A stretch of DNA of 64,000 nt from SZUA-36 sp963774415 (GTDB taxonomy: Bacteria > Pseudomonadota > Gammaproteobacteria > Xanthomonadales > SZUA-36): contig CAVZEU010000001.1 in NCBI GenBank assembly GCA_963774415.1, positions 682,001 through 746,000 of the forward strand. The letters are read 5' to 3'. Positions 34,452 to 43,095 of the stretch are shown here, piece after piece. The translations under genes were made by a program, and so were the position numbers. The notes beneath the pieces were generated by a model. It was given only the letters and a program-made list of their open reading frames with translations, was not told the origin of the DNA and did no database searches. How positions within the stretch are numbered: the stretch's first letter is position 1; every line of letters begins with the position of its first letter.

Positions 34452-35381
34452 ATGGCGGGGAACTACGCCGCATTCGGGAGCACGGGACCGTTGAAACTAC
34501 TGGTCATTTACAACCCGGGCGCCGCCTGCGGGCGTGCGGCGAAGGTGCTCGCGGACATTCGCCGACACTTCGATAACCTCGGTATCACAACCACGTTTTT
34601 ATCCACCGCCCGCCCCGGCGACGGCGTCCATCTGGTTGCCGGCGCCGATCTTGCCGATTACGACGGCGTCGTCGCCGCGGGCGGCGACGGCACGGTCTCG
34701 GAAGTTCTCAACGGACTCTGGTCCCAGCCCCCGCATCGCCGCGTTCCACTGGGTGTGCTGCCGGTCGGAACCGGCAACGCCTTTGCCCGGGACCTCGGGC
34801 TCGGGCCATTCGACTGGCCTGCGGCCATGCAACTGCTGCAACGCGGAAACAGCCGGAAAATCGATGTCGGTCGGGTTGAAGCCGCGGACTGCAACTACTG
34901 TTTCCTCAACGTCGTCGGCATGGGCTTTGCCGTCTATGCCGGCCAAACGGCGCAGCGAATCAAGGCCGTCGGCAGTGCCGCCTACACGCTGGCCACGCTG
35001 TGGCAGACGATCAAGCTCAAGCCATACCCCCTCGTGGTCAGGATCGGAGACGAAGAAATCAGGCAAAGGAACATCTTGCTGACGATATCCAATACGCGTT
35101 TTACCGGTACGCATTTCAAAATCGCACCGGGCGCACGGCTCGACAACGGCCGTTTCGACGTGACCCTCGTTCGGGACCTGCCCAGGCTCCGCCTGCTGAG
35201 ACTTTTCCCGACGGTTTATGACGGCCGCCACGTCGATTTTCCCGAAGTGACCGTGCGGCAGGCGCGCCGTGTCCGTATCCTCGAACCCAGGGGGATGCTG
35301 CTGGGACCTGACGGTGAATTCCGCGGCAGGACACCCGCCACGCTGACCTGTCTCGAGCGCACGCTCGCGGTATTCTGTTGA
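34452..35381 (+). CDS. Diacylglycerol/sphingosine kinase-family lipid kinase
   Basis: A 309-residue cytoplasmic enzyme of the YegS/DAGK_cat family. The nucleotide loop VIYNPGAACG, the glycine-rich VAAGGDGTVSEVLNGL and VLPVGTGNAFARDLGL are all present, with C-terminal RVRILEPRGMLLGPDGE. It should phosphorylate a membrane lipid. Start uncertain: ATG at 34452 or TTG at 34491 (after GGGAG), the latter beginning LKLLVIYNPG as is usual for the family. Divergent from the histidine kinase gene. Confidence 0.9.
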   Translation: MAGNYAAFGSTGPLKLLVIYNPGAACGRAAKVLADIRRHFDNLGITTTFLSTARPGDGVHLVAGADLADYDGVVAAGGDGTVSEVLNGLWSQPPHRRVPLGVLPVGTGNAFARDLGLGPFDWPAAMQLLQRGNSRKIDVGRVEAADCNYCFLNVVGMGFAVYAGQTAQRIKAVGSAAYTLATLWQTIKLKPYPLVVRIGDEEIRQRNILLTISNTRFTGTHFKIAPGARLDNGRFDVTLVRDLPRLRLLRLFPTVYDGRHVDFPEVTVRQARRVRILEPRGMLLGPDGEFRGRTPATLTCLERTLAVFC

Positions 35382-35388
35382 GCGCGAG

Positions 35389-36504
35389 CTATTGCCGCAT
35401 TGCCGCAAGGCATTGGCTGGCCGCGCAGATCGCGGCCCCCAGGGTCCAGTCGTCATGGACCCGAGCGGCGTCGGCGGATATCCCGAGCGCTTGCAGAAAA
35501 TGCAACTGGTACAGGGTCCTGAAGCAAGCCCGTTCGGGTTGGAAACCGCCGTTGCCGCCGTCACGGCAATAGCGTTCGACGTCGGCCGGCCGCAGATACT
35601 GCAACGCGCCCCCGAGGAACCAGCGGTGCGCATCGGAGCGTCGAAGCGGAATTTTCGACAGGTCTTTCCCGCCATCGGTCAGGGCGATACCACGGGTACA
35701 GAGGTCCCCGTTCCAATCCGGGTTGCCGCGGCCGGCGCCGCGCCGGCAGGCAGGCCGCTGCCCGTATTTCCTCCAGGCCTCATCCTGACCGAGGCCGAGA
35801 AAGGAAACGCTGACAATCGATACCGTGTCGCGGCCCACGCGGACCGGGACGGAGCCCTTGCAGGCCGTGCAGGGGAACGTGATCTGCACCGACGCACCGC
35901 CCATGTCCACGCTGCCGAAATCGGCATCGCGCTGCGTTGCGCGAATGCTCAGCCATGCGTACAAGCCCTCCTCGAAACCGGACAGCGTCCTGGCGCTGAC
36001 CGGCGCGCGGGTCCTGTGGCCGAGCTTGCGTTTCAGCATGGCCCACAACAGCGCGGCGGCGCGGGGATTGCGTTGTTCCGCAAGCCGCATGCCGCCGGTC
36101 GCATAGACAGCCAATGCCCTGACGTCACAGCGCTGGCGCCAGTCAAAGGCGGGCCACCCGGGCGCACCGCCGCTGTTTTGGGGACCGGGATGACGTATGG
36201 CCTCGAGCAGCGCGACGATGGCGTCGGTAACGGACTCGGCATCCTGCATCGTTTTGCCGCGGATGCCGCGAGCCGGGTCCGCGAGCGCTCCCGCCCTGGG
36301 TCCGGCGTGACTGACCCATCCGCCCGCGGAGCGCTGGATGATGTGCAGACGCGTACCACTGCTGCCCGCATCGTAGATCACGTAACACTCTGCAACCGGA
36401 CCAGGGGCACCGTCAGCAGGCGCCGGCCCCTTGCAGCCAGGCAACAACCCGCATACCGCCGACAGGGTCAACAACCCCCGCCACCGTCTTCTCCGCATGG
36501 TCAT
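35389..36504 (-). CDS. GDA1/CD39-family nucleoside di/triphosphatase (apyrase-like) lipoprotein
   Basis: A 371-residue predicted lipoprotein (signal ending SAVCGLLPGC). All five apyrase conserved regions can be traced: IYDAGSSGTRLHIIQ (ACR1), YATGGMRLAEQ (ACR2), GFEEGLYAWLSI (ACR3), GSVDMGGASVQITF (ACR4) and DWTLGAAI (ACR5). Catalysis would hydrolyse extracytoplasmic nucleoside di- and triphosphates. Such ecto-NTPDases are common in eukaryotes and uncommon in bacteria (Legionella is the known bacterial example). Starts at 36498, 36504 or 36516 are possible. It is divergent from a sulfotransferase and convergent with the lipid kinase. Lys/Cys-rich insertion CTACKGSVPVRVG sits between ACR4 and ACR5. 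Confidence 0.88.
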   Translation of the reverse strand: MTMRRRRWRGLLTLSAVCGLLPGCKGPAPADGAPGPVAECYVIYDAGSSGTRLHIIQRSAGGWVSHAGPRAGALADPARGIRGKTMQDAESVTDAIVALLEAIRHPGPQNSGGAPGWPAFDWRQRCDVRALAVYATGGMRLAEQRNPRAAALLWAMLKRKLGHRTRAPVSARTLSGFEEGLYAWLSIRATQRDADFGSVDMGGASVQITFPCTACKGSVPVRVGRDTVSIVSVSFLGLGQDEAWRKYGQRPACRRGAGRGNPDWNGDLCTRGIALTDGGKDLSKIPLRRSDAHRWFLGGALQYLRPADVERYCRDGGNGGFQPERACFRTLYQLHFLQALGISADAARVHDDWTLGAAICAASQCLAAMRQ

Positions 36505-36559
36505 TGACGCTCTCATCGCTGGCTCAGCATAATACACCAGCCAATGGCGGGCCTCCCTT

Positions 36560-37192
36560 ATGCTCATTTCCGACAGCCACGAATTCATATTCCCGCAGGT
36601 GCGCAAGACTGCCAGCAGCAGCATGCAGCAAATCCTGCGCCCGCTGTGTATTCCGGCGCCGAGCGGCCTCCCGGCCCGCCTGAAAAGCCGCGCCCGGCTG
36701 GAATGGGACTACCACGCCTACAAGTTCCCCCTGCACGCGGATATTCTGAGTGTGAAACGCCGCATGCCGGCAGCGCAGTTCGAGCGTTATTTCAAATTTG
36801 CCTTCGTGCGCAACCCGTGGGAACGGCTGGTTTCCGAATACGAATATATTTTGAGCCAGCCGCATCACGGCAGGCACCGGCGCGTTCGTGCCCTGGGCAC
36901 GTTCGCCGACTTCGTACTTATGCAAATATCACGTCGTAATTCGTATCAACTCAATATGTTATGTGATACTTCCAAAAGATTACTCGTAAACTTCGTCGGC
37001 CGTTTCGAAAACCTCGAGGACGATTGGGCGAATGTCTGCCGCCAGATCGGCATCCCGCCCCGGCCCCTGCCGCACAGGAACGCGACTGCACGCAGACCCC
37101 TGGGCGAATATTACGATGATGACGGCATCGCCCTGGTAGCCAGGCATTGGGCAAGGGAAATCGAAATGTTCGGTTACAGCTATCCCGGCTGA
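36560..37192 (+). CDS. PAPS-dependent sulfotransferase-family protein
   Basis: A 210-residue protein of the Sulfotransfer_2 type. The 5'-phosphosulfate loop reads FPQVRKTASSSM (canonical PKTAGTS) and the 3'-phosphate motif is FVRNPWERLVSEYEYI. The family modifies carbohydrates or lipids with sulfate from PAPS. The ATG at 36560 leads straight into the fold. No PAPS-synthesis genes are nearby. The downstream gap holds the inverted-repeat element. Confidence 0.85.
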   Translation: MLISDSHEFIFPQVRKTASSSMQQILRPLCIPAPSGLPARLKSRARLEWDYHAYKFPLHADILSVKRRMPAAQFERYFKFAFVRNPWERLVSEYEYILSQPHHGRHRRVRALGTFADFVLMQISRRNSYQLNMLCDTSKRLLVNFVGRFENLEDDWANVCRQIGIPPRPLPHRNATARRPLGEYYDDDGIALVARHWAREIEMFGYSYPG

Positions 37193-37220
37193 AACCGTCC
37201 CGGTTATTCGCGAGCGGCAG

Positions 37221-37242
37221 CTAGCCCGGATATTGCACCAGC
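37221..37242 (+). repeat. Left terminal inverted repeat
   Basis: 22 bp, perfect inverted copy of 37729-37750. Begins CTAG and contains GATATTGCACC. Confidence 0.85.
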
Positions 37243-37391
37243 CGGCCACTGGCCTCACCATAAACTGATGAATTTACAAAGTAAAATGACGATTTATCAA
37301 ATTTATTCCAGGGTACACTTTGTAACCAGCCAGCAATCTATCCCGGCCCTGCCTTGTCCAGGCACACCTGGGCTTGGGCTTCCCTCCAACA

Positions 37392-37412
37392 GGGCCAGAA
37401 AAGGTTTGCCAG
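37392..37412 (+). repeat. Inner inverted repeat, left copy
   Basis: 21 bp, exact reverse complement of 37637-37657; core AGAAAAGGTTTGCC. May be the end of an older, nested insertion or a long hairpin arm. Confidence 0.8.
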
Positions 37413-37636
37413 GTCACCGCGTTGCCGCCCCAAATGGTTCCAGGCAAGATGCCCGGAGTGTCGTTTGGTGGTTCCGAATAAACGACGGGCAACGACGCAT
37501 GGGGCCATTTGGAGCCGCAACCCGCAGGGACGGGTCCCATTTTGTCCACTACTGCGTCTCTCTTCACTTTGGTATTCATAATACCAGTCGTTCATCGTTC
37601 CTTGTCGTGGGCAAAATGTGTTCCCGGCGCGGCGAT

Positions 37637-37657
37637 CTGGCAAACCTTTTCTGGCCC
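37637..37657 (-). repeat. Inner inverted repeat, right copy
   Basis: 21 bp, exact reverse complement of 37392-37412. Sequence continuing inward on both sides is weakly similar, so the arms once extended further. Confidence 0.8.
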
Positions 37658-37728
37658 TATAGCTTTGGCTATGGCTCTCAGTCCAGCCCGACGCCCAGCC
37701 GCACCTGTTCTGCAGCAGCATCCGGGAT

Positions 37729-37750
37729 GCTGGTGCAATATCCGGGCTAG
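37729..37750 (-). repeat. Right terminal inverted repeat
   Basis: 22 bp, perfect inverted copy of 37221-37242, ending CTAG, which also contains the stop codon of the methyltransferase gene. Confidence 0.85.
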
Positions 37751-38328
37751 GGCAGCTTGAATCGTTCACGGCAAGCCTGATCGGGCTCGCGCTTGAACGC
37801 GACGGCATTGATTTCGAAGTTTCCGAGCGCGCAGTAAATTCTAACGAAGCCCGCGGCCAGAAGGCTCCCGTACAGCGTTTTCGCGGAAAACCCCGTCTTG
37901 TGGGCATAGAAATCCTGTCCGCTGCGCTCGATTTCTGCGCCGAATCCATAGAGCACATCCACAACCGTGACAGGACCGAGGTCGGAGTGATAGAGCACGT
38001 CTTCAAGATCCAGCCCCTTGTCGACACTGTGGCGCATGACGGCCGGGATGTCAGGCACCCGGATATGGGCAAAGCCATCCGCAGTAAGTACGTGCATGAA
38101 TCCTTCGAGCACCCGGGGTACCTCATGCCGGTAGTAGTGTTCGAGGTTATGTGAACAATATACGGCGTCGAACTGTCGGCCTTCGAGCCGTGTCAGTTCG
38201 CGCGCATCGCAAACGATATCGGGCCGTCCCCGCGGGTCGATATCCAGCAGGACCTGCTCGAACCCGTCGTACTGCCCAGGCAACGCAATCGCCTTGTTGT
38301 TGCCACCCACGTTGAGCACTTTTTTCAA
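37747..38328 (-). CDS. Class I SAM-dependent methyltransferase
   Basis: A 193-residue protein of the Methyltransf_11 type: LNVGGNNK (SAM glycine loop, with VGG for the usual VGCG), DIDPRGRPDIVCDARELTRL acidic motif II, FDAVYCSHNLEHY and DGFAHIRVPD. The TTG at 38328 is preceded by a strong GGGGAGG; the longer open frame upstream has no motif. The stop lies in the CTAG end of the inserted element, so the native C-terminus may be lost. It is adjacent to the sulfotransferase in the disrupted cluster. Substrate unknown. Confidence 0.8.
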   Translation of the reverse strand: MKKVLNVGGNNKAIALPGQYDGFEQVLLDIDPRGRPDIVCDARELTRLEGRQFDAVYCSHNLEHYYRHEVPRVLEGFMHVLTADGFAHIRVPDIPAVMRHSVDKGLDLEDVLYHSDLGPVTVVDVLYGFGAEIERSGQDFYAHKTGFSAKTLYGSLLAAGFVRIYCALGNFEINAVAFKREPDQACRERFKLP

Positions 38329-38539
38329 AACCACCCTCCCCGCTCCGGCTCTTTGACGAGCGCGATCCCGGCGCGGTCCCGGAAACCCGCCCGAGACTGC
38401 GCCATGCACGCGGCATGCCGCCAACGCCAGGGATGGTAGCATGCCTGGGCCATACCTGAGAGACAGCACAACACGAAAACGGCAAGCCCACCCGCGAAAA
38501 TGTAAAATGGCCGGAAATGCGTCAGCGGGCGAACAGCAG

Positions 38540-39673
38540 ATGACACTGACACGCCGTGATTTTTTGAACGATGCCGCTGCTGGCGTCGCGCTCGCATTCA
38601 TTGCCGGCAGCGGGCGGGTCTGGGCCGATTACAGCAGGATATATGAAGACAGTATGATCATCGACGGACTCGGCTTTCCAGGCAGCGACTCGGAAGACAA
38701 CCGCAAGACACTCACCACTGCCGAACTGGAGGACATCAGGCTGTCAGGTCTGACGGCGATCCATCTTACGCTGGGGGAGGTCGGCGCTATGCCGCCCCTG
38801 CAAGCCTTCGAGAAAATCGTTCGCGATGTCACGCACTGGGACGGACAGATCGCCGCCAACCCGGACGTCCTGTGCCCGGTCCGCAGCGCCTCCGATCTGA
38901 AATTGGCCAAGCAAACGCACCTGACGGGCCTGATTTACGGACTGCAGGACGGTGTTGCGTTCGAAGACGACATCGACCGCATCGAGTCCCTCCAGCGGCT
39001 GGGTATACGCGTCATCCAACCGACCTATAACCGCCGCAACCTGTTGGGCGACGGCTGCATGGAACCGGCCAACGCCGGTCTCAGCAAAACCGGTTTCGAC
39101 GCGCTCGCCAAGATGAACGAACAGGGCATAGTCGTCGACCTGAGCCATTGCGGCCGGCGCACCGCCATGGACGCCATTACGGCCTCGAAGCAGCCGGTCT
39201 GTTTCACCCACACGGGATGCTACGCGCTGGCCGCCCATCCCCGGCACCGCACCGACGAGGAAATACGCGCTGTCGCGGCCGGCGGCGGCGTGGTCGGCAT
39301 ATTCATCATGCCTTATCTGTCCAAGGGCAAGCAGCCCGCCGCCGCCGACGTCATCCGACATCTCGAATACGCCGTCAAGATCGCCGGCGAAGATCACGTC
39401 TCGGTCGGAACGGACGGTGTCGTTTCGCCCACGCACCTGACGCCGGAATTTATCGCAAGATTTCGCAAGCTGACGCGCGCAAGGAAAGATCGGGGTATTG
39501 CAGCGCCGTACGAATCCGAAACAGGGTACCTGTTTGCCGCCGACCTCAACACGGCGCGGCGCTTCGCCACGTTGATGGAACTGCTGCTGCAGCGGGGTCA
39601 CAGCGAGGCGCGGGTTCGAAAAATACTGGGCGGAAACCTGGCAAGGCTGTTCGGCGAAAACTGGCCGGGTTAG
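38540..39673 (+). CDS. M19 (renal-dipeptidase-like) protein with Tat signal and altered metal site
   Basis: A 377-residue protein with a twin-arginine signal (LTRRDFLNDAAAGVALAFIA...WA). The fold is M19: VVDLSHCGRRTAMDAI, PVCFTHTGCYALAAHPRHRT, HVSVGTDGVV and the C-terminal GGNLARLFGENW. However, the N-terminal metal motif (H-x-D, usually DGHND) reads IIDGLGFPGSD and the usual metal-bridging Glu position (EGG) appears as GLQDG. So at least two or three ligands of the standard binuclear zinc site are absent. It may use a different metal arrangement or have lost dipeptidase activity. ATG at 38540. Confidence 0.85.
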   Translation: MTLTRRDFLNDAAAGVALAFIAGSGRVWADYSRIYEDSMIIDGLGFPGSDSEDNRKTLTTAELEDIRLSGLTAIHLTLGEVGAMPPLQAFEKIVRDVTHWDGQIAANPDVLCPVRSASDLKLAKQTHLTGLIYGLQDGVAFEDDIDRIESLQRLGIRVIQPTYNRRNLLGDGCMEPANAGLSKTGFDALAKMNEQGIVVDLSHCGRRTAMDAITASKQPVCFTHTGCYALAAHPRHRTDEEIRAVAAGGGVVGIFIMPYLSKGKQPAAADVIRHLEYAVKIAGEDHVSVGTDGVVSPTHLTPEFIARFRKLTRARKDRGIAAPYESETGYLFAADLNTARRFATLMELLLQRGHSEARVRKILGGNLARLFGENWPG

Positions 39674-39692
39674 CGCTCGACCGGCCCTGCGA

Positions 39693-41231
39693 TCAGGGCA
39701 GCAGTTCTTCCGCGCCGGCCACGGCGATGCGACGCTCCCGTGAATCGAGCGGATCGTGATGATCGAGTTGGTGTTGCAGCACGGCGAGGTCCGCGTCCGA
39801 CTCATCGCTGCCGCGCCGAGCCCGCTCCCGGATGCGCCGCTTCATCTCTTCCAGGGGTGCGCTGCAATCGACGATGACCGGGCTGGCTCCGGCGCGTCTG
39901 GCCATGGCGACAAAACGCCTGCGCCACGCGCGTTGCAGAAACGTCGCATCCGCGATTACGTTGAAACCCGCCCTGAGACCGGTTTCGCAGTGCCTCTCCA
40001 GCGCAAGGTAAGTCCTTTCCGTCACCGAATCCGCGTACAGGCCAGAGCCGACATCACTGGCCGCGTGTTGGCGCAAAGGTTGCCCTGAAATTCTCTTGCG
40101 CTCGAGGTCGCTGCGCACGCGTACGGCCGGCAAGCCAGTGACGAGATCGTTGCTGGTGTAGGTTTTCCCCGAACCGGAAAAGCCGTGCATGATCACGAGC
40201 CGGGGAGTTGCCGGACGCTGCATCAGCGCCTCGGCCAGGGCAAGGTACTGGCGGGCCTTGATGGCGTGCTCACCGCATGCGCTCTCGTGCAACTGCCGGC
40301 TCTGGATGGCGGCCACTTTCAAACGCACCATGCACCGGTAAACGAGATAAAAGCGGATCGTCTCCAGGCCGCCATAATCGCCGCTGGCCTCGAGCCAGCG
40401 GCCGAGAAAGGCGAAGGCGAGATCGATCCTGGCGCGCGCCATCAGGTCCATGACGAGGAATGCAACGTCGCTGACCTGATCGATCCGGCGCAGTTCCGGG
40501 CTGAATTCCAGGCTGTCGAAGGGGCAGATACGGCCACCCAGGTCCACCAGGTTGGCCAGGTGCAGGTCCCCGTGGCACTCCTTCACGAAGCCCTGCACCG
40601 CACGTTGCCTGAAGAGCGCCTGTAATCTTTCGGCCTGCTCCTGCGTCCACGCTTTGATGGCGGCGATCCGCCGGCGCGACCTGGCGCTGATGTGCGAGCC
40701 ATCGAGGTAGAGAAAATTCTCTACCGCCGGGCTGACCGCGCGCGCGGCGGCGCTCTCCGGTGTGTTCACATCTTCGGCCGGCAAAGTGGCATAAAACGCC
40801 GCCAACCGGGCTGCCAACGCACGCAAATCCCCGGCATCCAACTTGCCCGCCTCGAGCCGACGATCCAGCCTGGCGGACGCCGCAAAGCGCCGCATCTTGA
40901 CCGCATATTCGAACGCGGGGCTGACCCCGATACGCGGCTTGCCGCCCACCATTCCGAGCGGCACGACAGCCAGGTACAAGTCGCTCGCGTAGCGCCGGTT
41001 CAGCCGCAACTCCTCGTCGCAAAAGAACCGGCGCCGCTCAAGCGTCGAAAAATCGACAAATCCCAGGTCGACCGGCTTTTTGATCTTGTAAGCATAATCG
41101 GCGCATAAAAAAACCCACGAAATGTGGGTCTCGATCAATTGAATGTCCGCCGCAGCGTGCGGGTAAGCTTCCGCTTTCAACAGTTCGCCTACCCATCCCG
41201 GACGCGTCCCTGATTCGGACCGTTTGGCCAT
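39693..41231 (-). CDS. APH-like/AAA bifunctional kinase-like protein
   Basis: A 512-residue cytoplasmic protein. The N-terminal half (~15-340) is an aminoglycoside-phosphotransferase-like fold (VKECHGDLHLANLVDLGGRI, then CPFDSLEFSPELRRID). The C-terminal part (~345-512) is a P-loop kinase: GFSGSGKTYTSNDL and VRSDLERKRI, with ERARRGSDESDADLAVLQHQ. This is the widespread two-domain COG2187+COG0645 protein; its true substrate is unknown. ATG at 41231. Confidence 0.88.
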   Translation of the reverse strand: MAKRSESGTRPGWVGELLKAEAYPHAAADIQLIETHISWVFLCADYAYKIKKPVDLGFVDFSTLERRRFFCDEELRLNRRYASDLYLAVVPLGMVGGKPRIGVSPAFEYAVKMRRFAASARLDRRLEAGKLDAGDLRALAARLAAFYATLPAEDVNTPESAAARAVSPAVENFLYLDGSHISARSRRRIAAIKAWTQEQAERLQALFRQRAVQGFVKECHGDLHLANLVDLGGRICPFDSLEFSPELRRIDQVSDVAFLVMDLMARARIDLAFAFLGRWLEASGDYGGLETIRFYLVYRCMVRLKVAAIQSRQLHESACGEHAIKARQYLALAEALMQRPATPRLVIMHGFSGSGKTYTSNDLVTGLPAVRVRSDLERKRISGQPLRQHAASDVGSGLYADSVTERTYLALERHCETGLRAGFNVIADATFLQRAWRRRFVAMARRAGASPVIVDCSAPLEEMKRRIRERARRGSDESDADLAVLQHQLDHHDPLDSRERRIAVAGAEELLP

Positions 41232-41317
41232 GTCTCACTTATAGCGCATCGACCATGAGCGGCAAATGACCCGGGTCAACAAGCGCCACGATCCGGTCCT
41301 GGCGCCCACCGCTTCAA

Positions 41318-41340
41318 CGCGCCCGGTGAACCGGGGCGCG
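41318..41340. other. GC-rich stem-loop downstream of the glutamate-synthase-like gene
   Basis: Nine-pair stem (CGCGCCCGG with CCGGGGCGCG, one bulged G) around loop TGAA, between the stop of the flavoprotein gene and the next gene on the minus strand. No T-run on either strand; function uncertain. Confidence 0.35.
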
Positions 41341-41358
41341 CAAGCGGCAACGCCTGCT

Positions 41359-42948
41359 TCAGAAGGTCCAAACGTGCGCCTTGGCCAGGCTCCAGTCGGC
41401 CCGCCAGTCGTCCGGTATGTTTTCGTCGGTCAGAAGACATCGGTGCGGGATCGGCGGGTACATTTCATCGTAATTCCTGACCAGCGTCCCTTCGACGCGC
41501 TTGAGTATATGGTGCGGCGCCAGTTGCTCGAATTTTTCCAGGCCGGCCGCAGCCAGCACTTCCAGCAGGTTCTCGATCATCGCCGCATGGTACCTGTAAA
41601 CGCGCTCACCCTTGCTTTCGATATCCAACGCCTTGTAACGCGCCGGGTCCTGTGTCGCGATGCCGGTCGGACACTTGTCGGTATTGCAACTGCGGGATTG
41701 CAGACAACCCAGCGCGAACATCATCGCGCGCGCGGCATTGACGGTGTCGGCGCCCAGCGCCAGCAACCTGATCATGTGGAAGGCCGAAATGGCTTTACCG
41801 GAGGCAATCACGCGGATGTCGTTGCGCAAACCGATACCGGTCAGCGCCCGGTTGACGAATACCAGCCCATCTCTCAGCGGCATACCGACGGAATTGGTGA
41901 ATTCTATGGGAGCGGCGCCGGTACCCCCTTCCGATCCGTCGACCGTGACGAAGTCGGGTGTGATTCCGCTTTCCAGCATCGCCTTGCAAATCCCCAGGAA
42001 CTCGCTCTTGTTGCCGACGCACAATTTGAATCCGACCGGCTTGCCTCCGGACAGCTCCCGCAAACGCACGACGAACTGCAACAGTCCGAGCGGTGAATCA
42101 AAGGCCGTGTGAGCCGGCGGGGAGACGACGTCCTGGCCCAGCGGCACGTGCCGGATCGCCGCGATCTCCTCGGTCAGCTTGGCCGCGGGAAGGATTCCGC
42201 CGTGCCCGGGCTTGGCGCCCTGGGACAGCTTGATCTCGATCATTTTTACTTCGGGGCGTATGGCGTTTTGGCGGAACTTTTCGGCATCAAAACCGCCGCT
42301 TTCGTCACGGCAGCCGAAATACGCGGTACCGATCTGCCAGATGACATCCGCGCCGTACTCGAGATGATAGGGGCTCAATCCGCCTTCACCGGTGTTGTGC
42401 GCGAAACCGCCCATTCGCGCGCCTTTGTTCAGGGCCATGATCGCGTTCTTGCTCAGAGCGCCGAAGCTCATCGCCGAGATGTTCAGCGGCGAGGCCGCGT
42501 AGGGTTGCGAACAGTTCTTGTCACCGAACACGACCCGCGGGTCGCGGTTGCTTATTTGCCTGGGTGCGAGTGAATGGTTGATCCACTCATAACCGTCGCG
42601 GTAGACATCGAATATGGTGCCGAACGGACGCGTATCCCGGACGCCTTTCGACCGTTGATAAACCAGCGAGCGGAATTCACGGCTGATCGGACGGCCATCG
42701 GTGTCGGACTCCACGAAGTATTGCTGGATTTCCCGGCGCACCGACTCGAACAGATAGCGCCCGTGGCCGATTACCGGGTAGAGCCGCAGGACCGTGTGGC
42801 GCTTCTGTATCATGTCCCACACACCCAGCGCCAGCAACGGGCCCAATAACAGAAACAACCAGGCCGCGGGCGGCCACCACGCGGACCAGGCCAGCAGCAA
42901 CAACAGCGCCGCCGTGGCCGCGATAATGAACCCCTTCCTGACCGTCAT
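41359..42948 (-). CDS. Membrane-anchored FMN-binding glutamate-synthase-like protein
   Basis: A 529-residue protein: two N-terminal hydrophobic segments (~8-45), then a glutamate-synthase central barrel (Glu_synthase PF01645 type): GMSFGALSKNAIMALNKGA, EIKLSQGAKPGHGGILPAAK, VTVDGSEGGTGAAPIEF and the iron-sulfur-like CLQSRSCNTDKCPTGIATQD. The glutaminase domain is missing, so it cannot use glutamine in the usual way. Such stand-alone proteins are widespread in bacteria with undefined roles (an FMN/Fe-S oxidoreductase). ATG at 42948. Confidence 0.9.
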   Translation of the reverse strand: MTVRKGFIIAATAALLLLLAWSAWWPPAAWLFLLLGPLLALGVWDMIQKRHTVLRLYPVIGHGRYLFESVRREIQQYFVESDTDGRPISREFRSLVYQRSKGVRDTRPFGTIFDVYRDGYEWINHSLAPRQISNRDPRVVFGDKNCSQPYAASPLNISAMSFGALSKNAIMALNKGARMGGFAHNTGEGGLSPYHLEYGADVIWQIGTAYFGCRDESGGFDAEKFRQNAIRPEVKMIEIKLSQGAKPGHGGILPAAKLTEEIAAIRHVPLGQDVVSPPAHTAFDSPLGLLQFVVRLRELSGGKPVGFKLCVGNKSEFLGICKAMLESGITPDFVTVDGSEGGTGAAPIEFTNSVGMPLRDGLVFVNRALTGIGLRNDIRVIASGKAISAFHMIRLLALGADTVNAARAMMFALGCLQSRSCNTDKCPTGIATQDPARYKALDIESKGERVYRYHAAMIENLLEVLAAAGLEKFEQLAPHHILKRVEGTLVRNYDEMYPPIPHRCLLTDENIPDDWRADWSLAKAHVWTF

Positions 42949-43095
42949 CGTATCTCCATATTCTTCTGCTGCCGTTGTTCAACCGCCGGGGTCGGCGCGG
43001 CGCGCATCATCTTACAGGAATTTTGCCGGCCCTGACCGCTGCAAGCCGCCCACGTATTCTAGCCCCGCGGTGCCGGCGGCCGGCCGTTTCCTGGC

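Larger units (their letters stand above)
37221..37750. mobile_element. MITE-like element with 22-bp terminal inverted repeats
   Basis: A 530-bp segment whose ends are perfect inverted repeats: CTAGCCCGGATATTGCACCA(GC) at 37221-37242 and its exact complement at 37729-37750. The outermost CTAG at both ends may be a 4-bp target duplication. Inside is a second, exact 21-bp inverted pair (37392-37412 and 37637-37657, beginning GGGCCAGAAAAGGTTTGCC). Frames inside are short, without any transposase likeness, so it is non-autonomous or a remnant. It inserted so that the stop codon of the adjacent methyltransferase lies in the right CTAG. Confidence 0.75.

Noticed and set aside
37268..37750. A 160-codon ORF inside the inverted-repeat element as a transposase
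   Set aside because: The product has no DDE, HUH or serine/tyrosine recombinase motif, and equivalent frames are readable on the other strand because of the inverted repeats.
41359..42948. Full glutamate synthase large subunit
   Set aside because: Only the FMN/Fe-S central domain is present; the glutaminase domain and the C-terminal GXGXG domain are absent.
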